DNA of 64,000 nt from assembly GCF_900119365.1 (NCBI RefSeq), contig NZ_FPJO01000011.1:124001-188000 (forward strand), given 5' to 3'. Positions 8,170 to 16,887 of the stretch are shown here, in pieces. Numbering within the stretch: position 1 is the first letter of the stretch; each line of letters begins with the position of its first letter. This DNA is from Streptomyces atratus. GTDB taxonomy: Bacteria > Actinomycetota > Actinomycetes > Streptomycetales > Streptomycetaceae. Position numbers and translations under genes: made by a program. Under the pieces are notes generated by a model. The model had not been told where the DNA came from and did no database searches. It worked only from the letters and a program-made list of their open reading frames with translations.

Positions 8170-9726
8170 TCAGATCCGCTTCAGTTCCCAGAGCCGCCAG
8201 AGGCCGGTTCCGTCCGAGAGGTACTGCGAACCGGAGACGTCCGTCGTGCTGACGACATAGTCCTTCTTCTGCCACAGCGGGACCAGCGGCACGTCCTCGC
8301 CGACCTGCGCCTGGAGCTCCTTGAAGTCGGCCGCGGTGCGCCCGCGGTCGCTGTACTGCAGCGTGGAGCTGATCAGGCCGTCCACCTTCTTGCTGGAGTA
8401 GCCGTTGTGGAGGCTGTTGTTGCGGCCGACCAGCGGCTGGCTGAAGGTGTCGGAGTCCGGGTAGTCGGGGAGCCAGCCGACCGTGTACGCGTCGTACTTG
8501 CCGGCCGCGTACTCCTTCTGGAACTTCAACCAGTCGACGGCGTGGACCTTGACCTTGAACAGCCCGTCGGCCTCCAGCTGGCGGCGGAGCTCCGCGGTCT
8601 CCTGCTCGGACGTCTCGTTGCCGCCGCCGTAGCCGAAGCTGATGTTCAGCGGCGTCTGCACGCCGGCTTCCGCCAACAGCTTCTTGGCGCGCGCCGGGTC
8701 GGGCGAGGGGTAGGCGTCGAAGAACGGTGTGCTGTGCCCGATGTAGCCCTGCGGGATCAGCGAGTAGAGCGGCTCGACGGTGCTCTTGTAGACGTCGGTC
8801 ACCAGCGGCCCGCGGTCGATGATCGAGGCGATGGCCTGCCGGACCTTCTTGTCGGCCAGCGGGGAGCCGGGCCGGACGTTGAAGACGAGGTTGCGGATCT
8901 CGGCGCTTTCCGCCTCGGTGACGCGCAGGTCGGGGTCGCCGGGGTTCAGCTCGGCGAGCGTGGCCGGCGGCAGTTCGCGGTGCGTGACGTCGAGCTGCTT
9001 GGCCTTCCAGGCGGCCTGGAGCTCGTCCGACTTTTTGTAGTAGTGCACGGTGACCGGGACACCGTGCTTGCTCAGCGCGCCCTTGTAGAGGGGGTTGGGG
9101 ACCAGTTCGGCGATCTCGCCCGACCGGTACGTCTTCAGGAGGTACGGACCCGAGCCGTCGACGGTGTTGCCCTTGCGGAGCTTGTCCGCCGGGTACGACT
9201 CGCGGTCGACGATCGAACCGGCCCCGGTGGCGAGCTTCTGCGGGAAGGTCGCGTCGCGCGAGGAGAGGTTGAAGGTGATGGTGCGGCCGTCGGCCACCAC
9301 GTTCTTGAGGCTCGGGAAGAGCACCCAGGGACCGACGTCCGTCTTGATCTTGATCATGCGCTCGATGGAGTACTTGACGTCCTCGGCCGTGATCTTGCGG
9401 CCGTTGGAGAACGTCAGGTCGTCACGGAGCCTGCACTGGTACGTCTGGAGCTTCTGACCGATGAACCCGCAGCTCTCGGCGGCGTCGGGCTCGGGCACGA
9501 CCGCCCCGGACTTGAACGTCATCAGGGACTGGTAGATGTTGCTGTACATCGCCCAGGACCCCGCGTCGTACGCACCGGCCGGGTCGAGCGAGGTGACCTC
9601 GTCCGTCGTGCCGACCGCGACGGGGGTCTTGTTCACCTCGTCCGAGGGAAGCAGCTGCCAGGCAACAACACCTGCGATGACCAAAACCGCGAGAATCGCG
9701 AGAATCCGTAGCCGGACCGACCGCAT
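8170..9726 (-). CDS. ABC transporter substrate-binding protein, family 5 (peptide/nickel type)
   Basis: The product is 518 residues, typical for SBP_bac_5 proteins that bind oligopeptides or metal chelates outside the membrane. An N-terminal hydrophobic segment (RILAILAVLVIAGVVAWQLL, about residues 7-26) is an uncleaved anchor or signal; there is no lipobox cysteine. GTTDEVTSLDPAGAYDAGSW is the usual family opening, and the ITAEDVKYSIERM region is also diagnostic. Start ATG 9726 has GGGAGAA upstream; a longer frame to 9804 looks spurious. No permease or ATPase genes adjoin it, so it is a solitary binding protein whose transporter, if any, is elsewhere. Confidence 0.88.
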   Translation of the reverse strand: MRSVRLRILAILAVLVIAGVVAWQLLPSDEVNKTPVAVGTTDEVTSLDPAGAYDAGSWAMYSNIYQSLMTFKSGAVVPEPDAAESCGFIGQKLQTYQCRLRDDLTFSNGRKITAEDVKYSIERMIKIKTDVGPWVLFPSLKNVVADGRTITFNLSSRDATFPQKLATGAGSIVDRESYPADKLRKGNTVDGSGPYLLKTYRSGEIAELVPNPLYKGALSKHGVPVTVHYYKKSDELQAAWKAKQLDVTHRELPPATLAELNPGDPDLRVTEAESAEIRNLVFNVRPGSPLADKKVRQAIASIIDRGPLVTDVYKSTVEPLYSLIPQGYIGHSTPFFDAYPSPDPARAKKLLAEAGVQTPLNISFGYGGGNETSEQETAELRRQLEADGLFKVKVHAVDWLKFQKEYAAGKYDAYTVGWLPDYPDSDTFSQPLVGRNNSLHNGYSSKKVDGLISSTLQYSDRGRTAADFKELQAQVGEDVPLVPLWQKKDYVVSTTDVSGSQYLSDGTGLWRLWELKRI

Positions 9727-9912
9727 TGACGTGTTCTCCCTTACCAGCCCCACCTCGGCGTTGTGCTCAGATGCACACATCACCGCATGCTCGCGATCAG
9801 CCAATCACACGATTTTCACATCTGGAAGAGTAAAACTGTGACTCATAGCCTTTTGTTCGGCAGCTGAAACCTTGGGTGCATGTGAACGTCCGGAACTGCC
9901 ATCGACGGAGAG

Positions 9913-11244
9913 TCACGCCCGCAGCGAAGCAAGCTCCACGACGGTGATGTCGGAGGGCGCGCCGACCCGTACGGGCGGGCCCCAGGCGCCCGCGCCGCGT
10001 GAAACGTAGAGCTGGGTGTCGCCGTACCGGTCGAGCCCGGCGCCCGTGGGATTGGCCAGATCCGCGATGTACTTGCCCGGCCAGAGCTGGCCGCCGTGGG
10101 TGTGACCGGAGAGCTGGAGGTCCACTCCATGGGCGACCGCGTCATGGATGACGACGGGCTGATGGGCCAGGAGAACAGCGGCGCGGGTGCGGTCCCGGTC
10201 GCCGAGCGCGAGCGCGAAGTCGGGGCCCTGCCTTTCGCTCTCACCGGCCACGTCATTGACGCCCGCAAGATCGAATCCATCGATCTCGACCCGGGAGTTC
10301 TCCAGCGGGTGAAGCCCCAATTCCCTCACCTGGTCGATCCATTGGGCGGCGCCGGAGTAGTACTCGTGATTACCGGTGACGAAGAAATTCCCCTGCCGGG
10401 AACTCAGCCGGGCGAGCGGCTCCGCGGCCGGCCCGAGGTCGGCGACGGTTCCGTCGACGAGATCCCCCACCACGGCGACCAGATCCGGCTGGGTCCGGTT
10501 GATGGTGTCGACGATCCGCTGGGTGTGGGCGCGGCCGAGGGTCGGGCCGAGGTGGATGTCGCTGACGACGGCGATCCGGTAGCCGTGCGCGGAGCGCGGC
10601 AGTTTGGCGAGCGGGACGGTGATCCGCTTGACCCGCGGCCCGCGCAGCACCCCGTAGGTGCCGTAGCCGACCGTACCGAGCCCGGCGACGGCGGCGGCAC
10701 CGCCGACGGCCCGCGCGACGAACAGCCGGCGTGTGGGGGCGGCGGGGCGCTGCGGGGCGGGGGCGTCGGCGACGAGGGTGCTCGGGGCGGCACCGCCGGA
10801 AGCCTCCGCGACCGAGGCGGTCGACGGGCGATTTCTGCCATTCGGGCGATCTGCGGGGGGCTCGCTCGCCGCTGCCGTCGCGTCCGCACCCTCCCGGTTC
10901 ACCCGGCTCGCCCGGTCCGCCCGGTTCGCGAGCACCCGGCGCAGCACCGGCCGTACCGCCTCGCCCACCAGCAGAGCCAGCGTCAGGTACAGCACGGCGG
11001 CCAGCCACAGATAGCCCGGCCAGGCCAGCACCTGCTGGAGCCGGAAGGGCGCACCCGCGCGGCCGGAGACCAGCGCGCCGATGCTCAGCAGGGGCAGGAC
11101 GTACGCGGCCACCGTGCCGGCTCGGCGCAGGGCACTGCCCTCGGCCGTCGTGTCACCGACGAAGCGGCGCCAGAGATAGCGGTGCACACCGGCGAGCAGT
11201 GCGAGCACCACGATCACCGTCACCACGAGTCCGGCCACTGCCAC
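9913..11244 (-). CDS. Membrane-anchored metallophosphoesterase
   Basis: The product is 443 residues. Three or four membrane helices fill the first 95 residues, then a disordered Ala/Pro-rich linker and a second hydrophobic stretch at about 178-200. The calcineurin-like phosphoesterase domain follows, with metal-binding motifs DIH (229-231), GDLVDG (260-265), GNHE (291-294) and a late SGHTHGGQLWPG. The architecture is that of YkuE/YaeI-like phosphodiesterases, some of which act on UDP-diacylglucosamine or lipid phosphates; the substrate here is unknown. The GTG start at 11244 has TGAGGA five to six bases upstream. Confidence 0.9.
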   Translation of the reverse strand: MAVAGLVVTVIVVLALLAGVHRYLWRRFVGDTTAEGSALRRAGTVAAYVLPLLSIGALVSGRAGAPFRLQQVLAWPGYLWLAAVLYLTLALLVGEAVRPVLRRVLANRADRASRVNREGADATAAASEPPADRPNGRNRPSTASVAEASGGAAPSTLVADAPAPQRPAAPTRRLFVARAVGGAAAVAGLGTVGYGTYGVLRGPRVKRITVPLAKLPRSAHGYRIAVVSDIHLGPTLGRAHTQRIVDTINRTQPDLVAVVGDLVDGTVADLGPAAEPLARLSSRQGNFFVTGNHEYYSGAAQWIDQVRELGLHPLENSRVEIDGFDLAGVNDVAGESERQGPDFALALGDRDRTRAAVLLAHQPVVIHDAVAHGVDLQLSGHTHGGQLWPGKYIADLANPTGAGLDRYGDTQLYVSRGAGAWGPPVRVGAPSDITVVELASLRA

Positions 11245-11274
11245 CCGTCCTCACCCGTCCGTCATACGGCCTGA

Positions 11275-11520
11275 TTATGCGCGTTCGCGGCGCAGGGCCT
11301 TGACGCCACGGAACCCGATCACACCAACAGCCGTCCCCAGGAGAAAGGACGTGATGGCGAGCAGCAGATGCACCCAGAAGTACGCAGTCGGGTCACCCGC
11401 GTCGTCGAAGGCGAGTCCGCTGCCGTCCTTCCACAGGTTCTTGACGAAAGTGATCCAGATGAACCAGCTCCACACCCCGAAGGCGAGCAGGAACCAGGAG
11501 ACGGGGCGGCTGAGCTTCAT
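11275..11520 (-). CDS. Small SCO4848-like membrane protein
   Basis: The product is 81 residues with two membrane helices, about residues 7-27 and 48-70, separated by a polar loop (KDGSGLAFDDAGDP). It matches my memory of a small conserved streptomycete membrane protein family (SCO4848-like). I choose ATG 11520, giving MKLSRPVSW; the frame remains open to 12075 but that part is antisense to the next gene. A GATACT box lies six bases before the ATG with no ribosome site, so the mRNA is probably leaderless. The gene is divergent from the carboxypeptidase gene; function is unknown. Confidence 0.78.
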   Translation of the reverse strand: MKLSRPVSWFLLAFGVWSWFIWITFVKNLWKDGSGLAFDDAGDPTAYFWVHLLLAITSFLLGTAVGVIGFRGVKALRRERA

Positions 11521-11628
11521 GGACTCAGTATCTCCGCCGCGCTCCGGCAGAGCCGCCCGGGGTGGGCTGTCCCGGCGGAACGCCCGGCGGGTCAAGCCAT
11601 CCGGACACATTTTCATATCTTCTCCCTG

Positions 11629-11634
11629 TACGTT
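11629..11634 (+). promoter_or_regulatory. Likely -10 box for leaderless carboxypeptidase mRNA
   Basis: TACGTT ends exactly seven bases before GTG 11642. No Shine-Dalgarno sequence is present, which fits a leaderless transcript. Confidence 0.4.
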
Positions 11635-11641
11635 TCCGACC

Positions 11642-12895
11642 GTGCCTGCTCTCAAAAAGACCGCACTGACGGTCATCTCTGCCGCCTTGTTGTCCACTTT
11701 TGTCATCAGTCCGGCATCGGCGGTCGGCAAGGACACCTCCGACGACCGGCCGAAGCCGCCCTCGGACATGTCCAAGGTCGGTGGCGAACTGCTGGGCAGG
11801 CCCGGCACGCAGGTCAAACTGGGACCGGACGCCCCGGTGCTGCCGAAGGACCTCACGGGCAGGTCCTGGATCGTCGCGGACGCGGAGAGCGGCCAGGTCC
11901 TCGCCTCGCACAACCCGCACTGGCGGCTGCCTCCCGCCTCCACCCTGAAGATGCTCTTCGCGGACACCGTGATGCCCGCGCTCCAGCCGAAGACCCAGGA
12001 GTACACCGTCAAGGACGAGGATCTCGCCGATCTCGGCGAGGGCAGCAGCCTGGTCGGCGTCAAGGAGAAGCTCACCTACACGGTCCACGACCTGTGGCTC
12101 GGGGTGTTCCTGCGGTCGGGCAACGACGCGGTGCACGTGCTGTCCTCGATGTACGGGGGTGTCCCCAAGACGGTCGACGCCATGCAGTCGCACGCCGAGG
12201 AGTTGCAGGCACTCGACACCACGGTGGTCTCGCCCGACGGGTACGACGCGCCCGACCAGGTCTCCAGCGCGTACGACCTGACGCTGTTCGCCCGCAGCGG
12301 GCTGCAGAAGGCGGACTTCCGGGAGTACTGCTCGACGGCCGAGGCGCAGTTCCCCGGCGCGAAGAAGAAGGGGAAGCGCGAGAGCTTCGGCATCCAGAAC
12401 ACCAACAAGCTGCTCACCGGCGCGGACGGCGTCGCCCCGTACAAGGGCATCGCGGGCGTCAAGAACGGCTACACCACGCACGCCGGCAACACCTTCACCG
12501 GCGTCGCCGAACGCAACGGCAAGGTGCTGCTCGTCACCGTCATGAACCCGTCGTCCGACAAGGCCCACGCCGTCTACAACGAGGCCGCCAGCCTCCTCGA
12601 CTGGGGCTTCGACGCGAGCGGCAAGGTGACCCCGGTCGGCGAGCTGGTGCCCCCGAAGTCCGCCACCACCGGCACCGGGACCGGGAAGGGTCCCACGGCC
12701 GAGCAGGGCAAGGACGAGGGCAGGAACGGCCCCGCGCGGACCACGAAGACCTCCGCGACCGAGAGCGGCGGCGGAGGCGCCGGGATCGCTCTGGGCATCA
12801 CCGGAGGCGCCCTGGTGCTGCTGGCCGGCGGGGTGTTCCTGGTCAACCGGCGCTGGCCGCTGCCTGACCTGATGCGCCGCCGTCCTCGCCGCTGA
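11642..12895 (+). CDS. Serine-type D-Ala-D-Ala carboxypeptidase (family S11)
   Basis: The product is 417 residues: a low-molecular-weight penicillin-binding protein trimming peptidoglycan stem peptides outside the membrane. A signal peptide ends near residue 27 (...VISPASA). The active-site SxxK is Ser100-Thr-Leu-Lys103. The second motif is Ser159-Gly-Asn161. The third motif is Lys274-Asn-Gly276 instead of the usual KTG, which is a known variant. A Gly/Thr-rich linker and a C-terminal membrane helix (about 386-403) with a basic tail anchor it. GTG 11642 is supported by a -10 box seven bases upstream. Its last 53 bases overlap the convergent yihY-like gene. Confidence 0.92.
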   Translation: MPALKKTALTVISAALLSTFVISPASAVGKDTSDDRPKPPSDMSKVGGELLGRPGTQVKLGPDAPVLPKDLTGRSWIVADAESGQVLASHNPHWRLPPASTLKMLFADTVMPALQPKTQEYTVKDEDLADLGEGSSLVGVKEKLTYTVHDLWLGVFLRSGNDAVHVLSSMYGGVPKTVDAMQSHAEELQALDTTVVSPDGYDAPDQVSSAYDLTLFARSGLQKADFREYCSTAEAQFPGAKKKGKRESFGIQNTNKLLTGADGVAPYKGIAGVKNGYTTHAGNTFTGVAERNGKVLLVTVMNPSSDKAHAVYNEAASLLDWGFDASGKVTPVGELVPPKSATTGTGTGKGPTAEQGKDEGRNGPARTTKTSATESGGGGAGIALGITGGALVLLAGGVFLVNRRWPLPDLMRRRPRR

Positions 12896-13772
12896 CCTGC
12901 CCGGACGCCGCCTCGGTGTCCTCGTCGTTCTGCGTCGCCGTCCAGGCGGCGCAGAACAGCAGCAGCCTCGCCGAGAAGTTGATCCACAGCAGCAGCGCCA
13001 CCGGCACCCCGAAGGCGCCGTACATGCTCTTCGACGCCACGCTCCTCATATAGCTGCCGAGCAGCAGCTTGAGCAGTTCGAAGCAGACCGCGCCGATCGC
13101 CCCGGCGACCAGCAGGCTGCGCCGCGGGGGCTCGACGCCGGGCAGCAGGGTCAGCATGTAGAGCAGCAGCAGGAAGCCGGCGAGCGCCGCCACGACCAGG
13201 GCGGCCACCCGCAGCACCACACCGCCCGCGCCCCGGTCCGAGATGTTCAGCAGACCGGCGGCCCGGCCGACGGCGACCGAGCCGACCGACGACACCGCGA
13301 AGGTGGCGAGCGCCGCCCCGCCGAGGCCGAACAGCAGCCCCGCGTCCTTGAGTTTGCGCAGGACCGGATTGCCCAGGTCCATGTCGTCCATGCCCCAGAC
13401 GGCGCGCAGGCAGTCCCGCATCGAGCCGATCCAGCCGATGCCGGTGAGGAGCAGCAGCGCACCGGCCACCAGTCCGACCGTGCCCGCGTGGGTCACCAGG
13501 TTCTCGATGCCGAGCTGGTCGGAGATGCCGGGCACCTGCTCGGCGAGCTTGTCCTCGATCTTGTGGAGCTGCTCGGTGGAGAGCAGCGCGGCACCGATCG
13601 CCGCACCCACCGCGATCAGCGGGAAGAGCGCCAGGAAGCTGATGAAGGTGATCGCGGCGGCGAGCCTGGCCCAGTGGACCCGCTCCAGCGTCTCGTAGGA
13701 GCGCCAGGCGTGCGTCGCCATCAGCCGGGAGACGATCGGCCCGATGACGGGGAGGTTCTTGAGCCAGTCCAT
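12843..13772 (-). CDS. YihY/BrkB family inner-membrane protein
   Basis: The product is about 309 residues with six predicted helices: a segment around residues 38-62, then helices spread across 85-300. The YihY signature begins WARLAAAITFISFLALFPLIAVGAAIG. Members were once called RNase BN; the transport function is not settled. A polar, acidic C-terminal tail (NDEDTEAASGQVSGEDGG) follows. ATG 13772 (MDWLKNLPVIG) is preferred over the frame's first ATG at 13811 because it fits family starts. The 3' end overlaps the carboxypeptidase gene by 53 bases, an antisense overlap. Confidence 0.85.
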   Translation of the reverse strand: MDWLKNLPVIGPIVSRLMATHAWRSYETLERVHWARLAAAITFISFLALFPLIAVGAAIGAALLSTEQLHKIEDKLAEQVPGISDQLGIENLVTHAGTVGLVAGALLLLTGIGWIGSMRDCLRAVWGMDDMDLGNPVLRKLKDAGLLFGLGGAALATFAVSSVGSVAVGRAAGLLNISDRGAGGVVLRVAALVVAALAGFLLLLYMLTLLPGVEPPRRSLLVAGAIGAVCFELLKLLLGSYMRSVASKSMYGAFGVPVALLLWINFSARLLLFCAAWTATQNDEDTEAASGQVSGEDGGASGQAAASAG

Positions 13773-13902
13773 GACGTACGGCTTACCCTCCCGGGCGCGG
13801 AAAACCGGCACCGGGCCTCGTCACCGTACGGACTGACGCTCCCTCAATCACCCATAACGGTGAGTGTTGTAACAAATGCCCCGAAAGGGTTTTCTCGGGC
13901 GA

Positions 13903-13908
13903 TACGGT
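13903..13908 (+). promoter_or_regulatory. Likely -10 box for leaderless DprE1-like mRNA
   Basis: TACGGT ends seven bases before ATG 13916, and no ribosome-binding sequence lies between them. Confidence 0.4.
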
Positions 13909-13915
13909 CACCGTC

Positions 13916-15265
13916 ATGTCTGTCGACACCGTGTCCCTGACCGGCTGGGGCCGCACCGCCCCGACGGCCGCCCTGCGTTTCCGCCCCCGTTCGTACGAGG
14001 AGGCGGCGGCGACGGTACGCGGCTGCGGACCGCGCGGCTCCATCGCCCGGGGCCTCGGCCGGGCCCATGGCGACGCGGCCCAGAACGCGGGCGGCTCCGT
14101 CCTCGACATGACCGCGCTGAACCGGGTCCGCACCATCGACGCCGGGACCGGAACCGTGGTCTGCGACGCCGGGGTCAGCCTGCACCGGCTGATGGAGGTC
14201 CTGCTGCCGCTCGGCTGGTTCGTCCCCGTCACGCCCACCACCCGCTACGTCACGGTGGGCGGCGCGATCGGCGCCGACATCCACGGCCACAACCAGCACG
14301 TCTCCGGCTCCTTCTCCCGGCACGTCCAGGAGCTGGAGCTGCTGACCGCCGGGGGCGAGATCCGTACGGTCCGGTCCGGCACCTCCCTCTTCGACGCGAC
14401 CGCGGGCGGTCTGGGCCTGACGGGTGTGATCCTCTCGGCCACGCTCCGGTGCCACCGCGTCACCAGCTCATGGATGTCGGTCGACACCGAACGCGCCGTC
14501 GATCTGGACGACCTGCTGGAGAGGCTCTGCGCCGGGGACCACCGCTACCGCTACTCGGCCGCCTGGATCGACCTCCGCGCCCGCGGCCGGGCGACGGGGC
14601 GCTCCGTACTGACCCGAGGGGAGCACGTGCCCCGGTACGCGCTCCCGGCCCGCGCCCGGCGCACACCGCTGGCGTTCCGCCCGGGGCCGCTGCCGACCGC
14701 CCCCGCCCTCGTACCGGAGGCGCTGCTCGGCGGCACCCCGGCCGCCCTGTTCAACGAGGTCCGGTACCGCGGGGCGCCCAGGTACCGGATCGGCGAACTC
14801 CAGAGGCTGGCCGCGTTCTTCCACCCGCTGGACGGGCTGCCGCAGTGGAGCCGGGCCCATGGGCGGGCCGGATCCGTGCGGTACCAGTTCGTCGTCGGAC
14901 ACGGCCGGGAGGAGGCGCTGCGCCGGATCGTGCACCGGCTCTCCCGGCGGCGCTGCCCGTCGTCGAACGCGGTGCTCAAGCGGTTCGGCACCGGCGACCC
15001 GGGGTGGCTGTCGTTCCCCGTGCCCGGCTGGACGCTCGCCCTCGACCTGCCCGCCGCCCTGCCCGGCCTGGCCCGGTTCCTGGACTCGCTGGACGAGGAG
15101 GTGGCGGCGGCCGGCGGCCGGGTCTGCCTGGCAAAGGACTCCCGGCTCCGGCCGGAGCTGCTGGCCGCGATGTATCCGAGGCTGGCCGACTTCCGGTCGC
15201 TGCGCGCCGAGCTGGACCCGGACGGGGCCTTCCGCTCGGACCTGTCGCGCCGCCTGTCGCTCTGA
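13916..15265 (+). CDS. DprE1-like FAD-linked oxidase
   Basis: The product is 449 residues. It starts with an FAD-binding type 4 domain (FRPRSYEEAAATVRGC, RGLGRAHGDAA, then TVGGAIGADIHGHNQH with the conserved His near the flavin). The C-terminal half holds the substrate-binding domain. In mycobacteria DprE1 oxidises decaprenylphosphoryl-ribose, and DprE2 reduces the product to make the arabinose donor. The gene after it, 46 bases downstream, is the matching SDR, so this is a DprE1/DprE2-like pair. Streptomycetes lack the mycobacterial arabinogalactan, so substrate and product are uncertain. The start is supported by a -10 box seven bases upstream. Confidence 0.85.
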   Translation: MSVDTVSLTGWGRTAPTAALRFRPRSYEEAAATVRGCGPRGSIARGLGRAHGDAAQNAGGSVLDMTALNRVRTIDAGTGTVVCDAGVSLHRLMEVLLPLGWFVPVTPTTRYVTVGGAIGADIHGHNQHVSGSFSRHVQELELLTAGGEIRTVRSGTSLFDATAGGLGLTGVILSATLRCHRVTSSWMSVDTERAVDLDDLLERLCAGDHRYRYSAAWIDLRARGRATGRSVLTRGEHVPRYALPARARRTPLAFRPGPLPTAPALVPEALLGGTPAALFNEVRYRGAPRYRIGELQRLAAFFHPLDGLPQWSRAHGRAGSVRYQFVVGHGREEALRRIVHRLSRRRCPSSNAVLKRFGTGDPGWLSFPVPGWTLALDLPAALPGLARFLDSLDEEVAAAGGRVCLAKDSRLRPELLAAMYPRLADFRSLRAELDPDGAFRSDLSRRLSL

Positions 15266-15311
15266 CCACCGCCGCCCGCCCCTCCCTCCCCACGTCGCAA
15301 GGAGTGTTCCC

Positions 15312-16163
15312 GTGAAGGACGCCTTCGGAGCCCCGCAGTCCCTGCTCGTCCTCGGCGGCACGTCGGAGATCGCCCTGGCCACCGCGCGGCGGCTGATCGC
15401 CCTGCGGACCCGTACGGTCCGGCTGGCCGGGCGCCCCTCCCCCGCGCTCGACGCGGCCGCCGCCGAACTGCGCGCACGCGGCGCCGACGTCCGCACGGTC
15501 GACTTCGACGCCCTGGACTCCGCGTCGCACGAGACCACGCTCGGCAAGGTCTTCGCCGAGGGCGACATCGACATGGTGCTGCTCGCCTTCGGCATCGCGG
15601 GCGACCAGGGGCGCGACGAGGAGGAGCCGCTCGCCGCGGTCCGGGTCGCCCAGACCAACTACACGGGAGCCGTCTCCGCCGGGCTGGTGTGCGCAGGCGC
15701 ACTCCAGGCGCAGGGGCACGGCTCGCTGGTGGTGCTGTCCTCGGTGGCGGGCGAACGCGTCCGCCGCGCCGACTTCATCTACGGGTCCAGCAAGGCGGGG
15801 CTGGACGCGTTCGCGCAGGGGCTGGGGGACGCGCTGCACGGGACGGGGGCGCATGTGATGGTCGTGCGCCCCGGCGTCGTACGTCCGGAGCCGAGGGCGG
15901 AGGCGGGGGCGGTGCGGGTGGCGGGAGCCACACAGGCCGCGGGAGTGGTGCAGGGAGCGGGAGCGGTGCGGGCCGCGGCCCGGTTCGTCTCGGCGCCGCT
16001 GGAGGCGTCGCCGCTCACCACCACCCCGGACGCGGTCGCTGAGGCCATCGTGACGGGGCTGCGGCGGCGCTCGGAGACGGTGTGGGTGCCCGGGTCGCTG
16101 CGTGCGGTGATGTCGGCGCTGCGGCATGTGCCGCGCCCGCTGTTCCGGCGGCTGCCGATCTGA
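15312..16163 (+). CDS. DprE2-like short-chain dehydrogenase
   Basis: The product is 283 residues. The N-terminal SLLVLGGTSEIALATARRL is a Rossmann motif of the DprE2 type. Asp-Phe-Asp-Ala near residue 60 follows the second strand, and the catalytic tyrosine-lysine pair is in YGSSKAG. It should reduce the keto intermediate made by the upstream DprE1-like enzyme. An alanine/glycine/valine-rich segment of about 30 residues after VVRPG (roughly residues 193-222) is a low-complexity insertion not expected in the family. GTG 15312 follows AGGAGTG; a longer upstream frame is antisense/shadow. Confidence 0.85.
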   Translation: MKDAFGAPQSLLVLGGTSEIALATARRLIALRTRTVRLAGRPSPALDAAAAELRARGADVRTVDFDALDSASHETTLGKVFAEGDIDMVLLAFGIAGDQGRDEEEPLAAVRVAQTNYTGAVSAGLVCAGALQAQGHGSLVVLSSVAGERVRRADFIYGSSKAGLDAFAQGLGDALHGTGAHVMVVRPGVVRPEPRAEAGAVRVAGATQAAGVVQGAGAVRAAARFVSAPLEASPLTTTPDAVAEAIVTGLRRRSETVWVPGSLRAVMSALRHVPRPLFRRLPI

Positions 16164-16184
16164 GCCGGAGCCGCCGGGAGGTGA

Positions 16185-16775
16185 TCAGGGCTGCAGGGAG
16201 GGCTCGTCCACGGAGGAGCCGCCCTGCGCGGGCACGGCGGGCGTGCCGCCACCGGCGCCGAACGGGAACTCGTTGATCTTGCGCCAGACGCTGTCCGAGC
16301 CCTGCTCGTACAGCGCGAAGGAACCGCAGGTCCAGGCGGCCTCGTAGTCGGCGAGCTCCGCGTACGCCCGGTCCATCGCCGCCTCGGCGATGTCGTGCGC
16401 CACGGTCACATGCGGGTGGTACGGGAACTGGAGCTCGCGCACCAGCGGCCCGGAGGCGTCCCGGACCCGCTTCTGCAGCCAGGTGCAGGCCGAGGCGCCC
16501 TCGACGACCTGGACGAAGACGACCGGCGAGAGGGGACGGAAGGTCCCCGTGCCGGACAGCCGCATCGGGAAGGGGCGGCCGCCCGTCGCGATCTGGGCGA
16601 GATGCGCCTCGATCGCGGGCAGGTCGGCCGCCTCGGCCTCGGTCGGCGGAAGAAGGGTGACGTGGGTGGGAATGCCGTACGCGGCAGGATCCCCGAAGCT
16701 CGCGCGCCGCTCCTGGAGCAGGCTGCCGTAGGGCTCCGGGACCGCGATCGAAACGCCGAGCGTTACGGTCCCCAC
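16185..16775 (-). CDS. 2'-5' RNA ligase-like 2H phosphoesterase
   Basis: The product is 196 residues. Two HxT motifs, His38-Val-Thr40 and His122-Val-Thr124, about 84 residues apart, define the 2H phosphoesterase superfamily that handles 2',3'-cyclic nucleotides or RNA ends. The surrounding hydrophobic strands match. Start is GTG 16775 with GAGGAGGA upstream. The physiological substrate is not known. The gene is convergent with the DprE2-like gene (21 bases between stops) and downstream of trpS on the same strand, from which a small hairpin separates it. Confidence 0.87.
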   Translation of the reverse strand: MGTVTLGVSIAVPEPYGSLLQERRASFGDPAAYGIPTHVTLLPPTEAEAADLPAIEAHLAQIATGGRPFPMRLSGTGTFRPLSPVVFVQVVEGASACTWLQKRVRDASGPLVRELQFPYHPHVTVAHDIAEAAMDRAYAELADYEAAWTCGSFALYEQGSDSVWRKINEFPFGAGGGTPAVPAQGGSSVDEPSLQP

Positions 16776-16800
16776 GTCGTCCTCCTCAATCCTCGATGGC

Positions 16801-16823
16801 CGGTGGCCTGTTTTCGGCCACCG
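16801..16823 (-). terminator. Small hairpin after trpS
   Basis: CGGTGGCC (16801-16808) pairs perfectly with GGCCACCG (16816-16823) around a seven-base loop. It lies about 65 bases past the trpS stop and may end its transcript. Confidence 0.4.
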
Positions 16824-16887
16824 ACCGGTTCAGCTTCCCGTCGCCAGTGTGACGCCTGCGGCCGCGAAACCGCCAGGGTCCTTGGAC

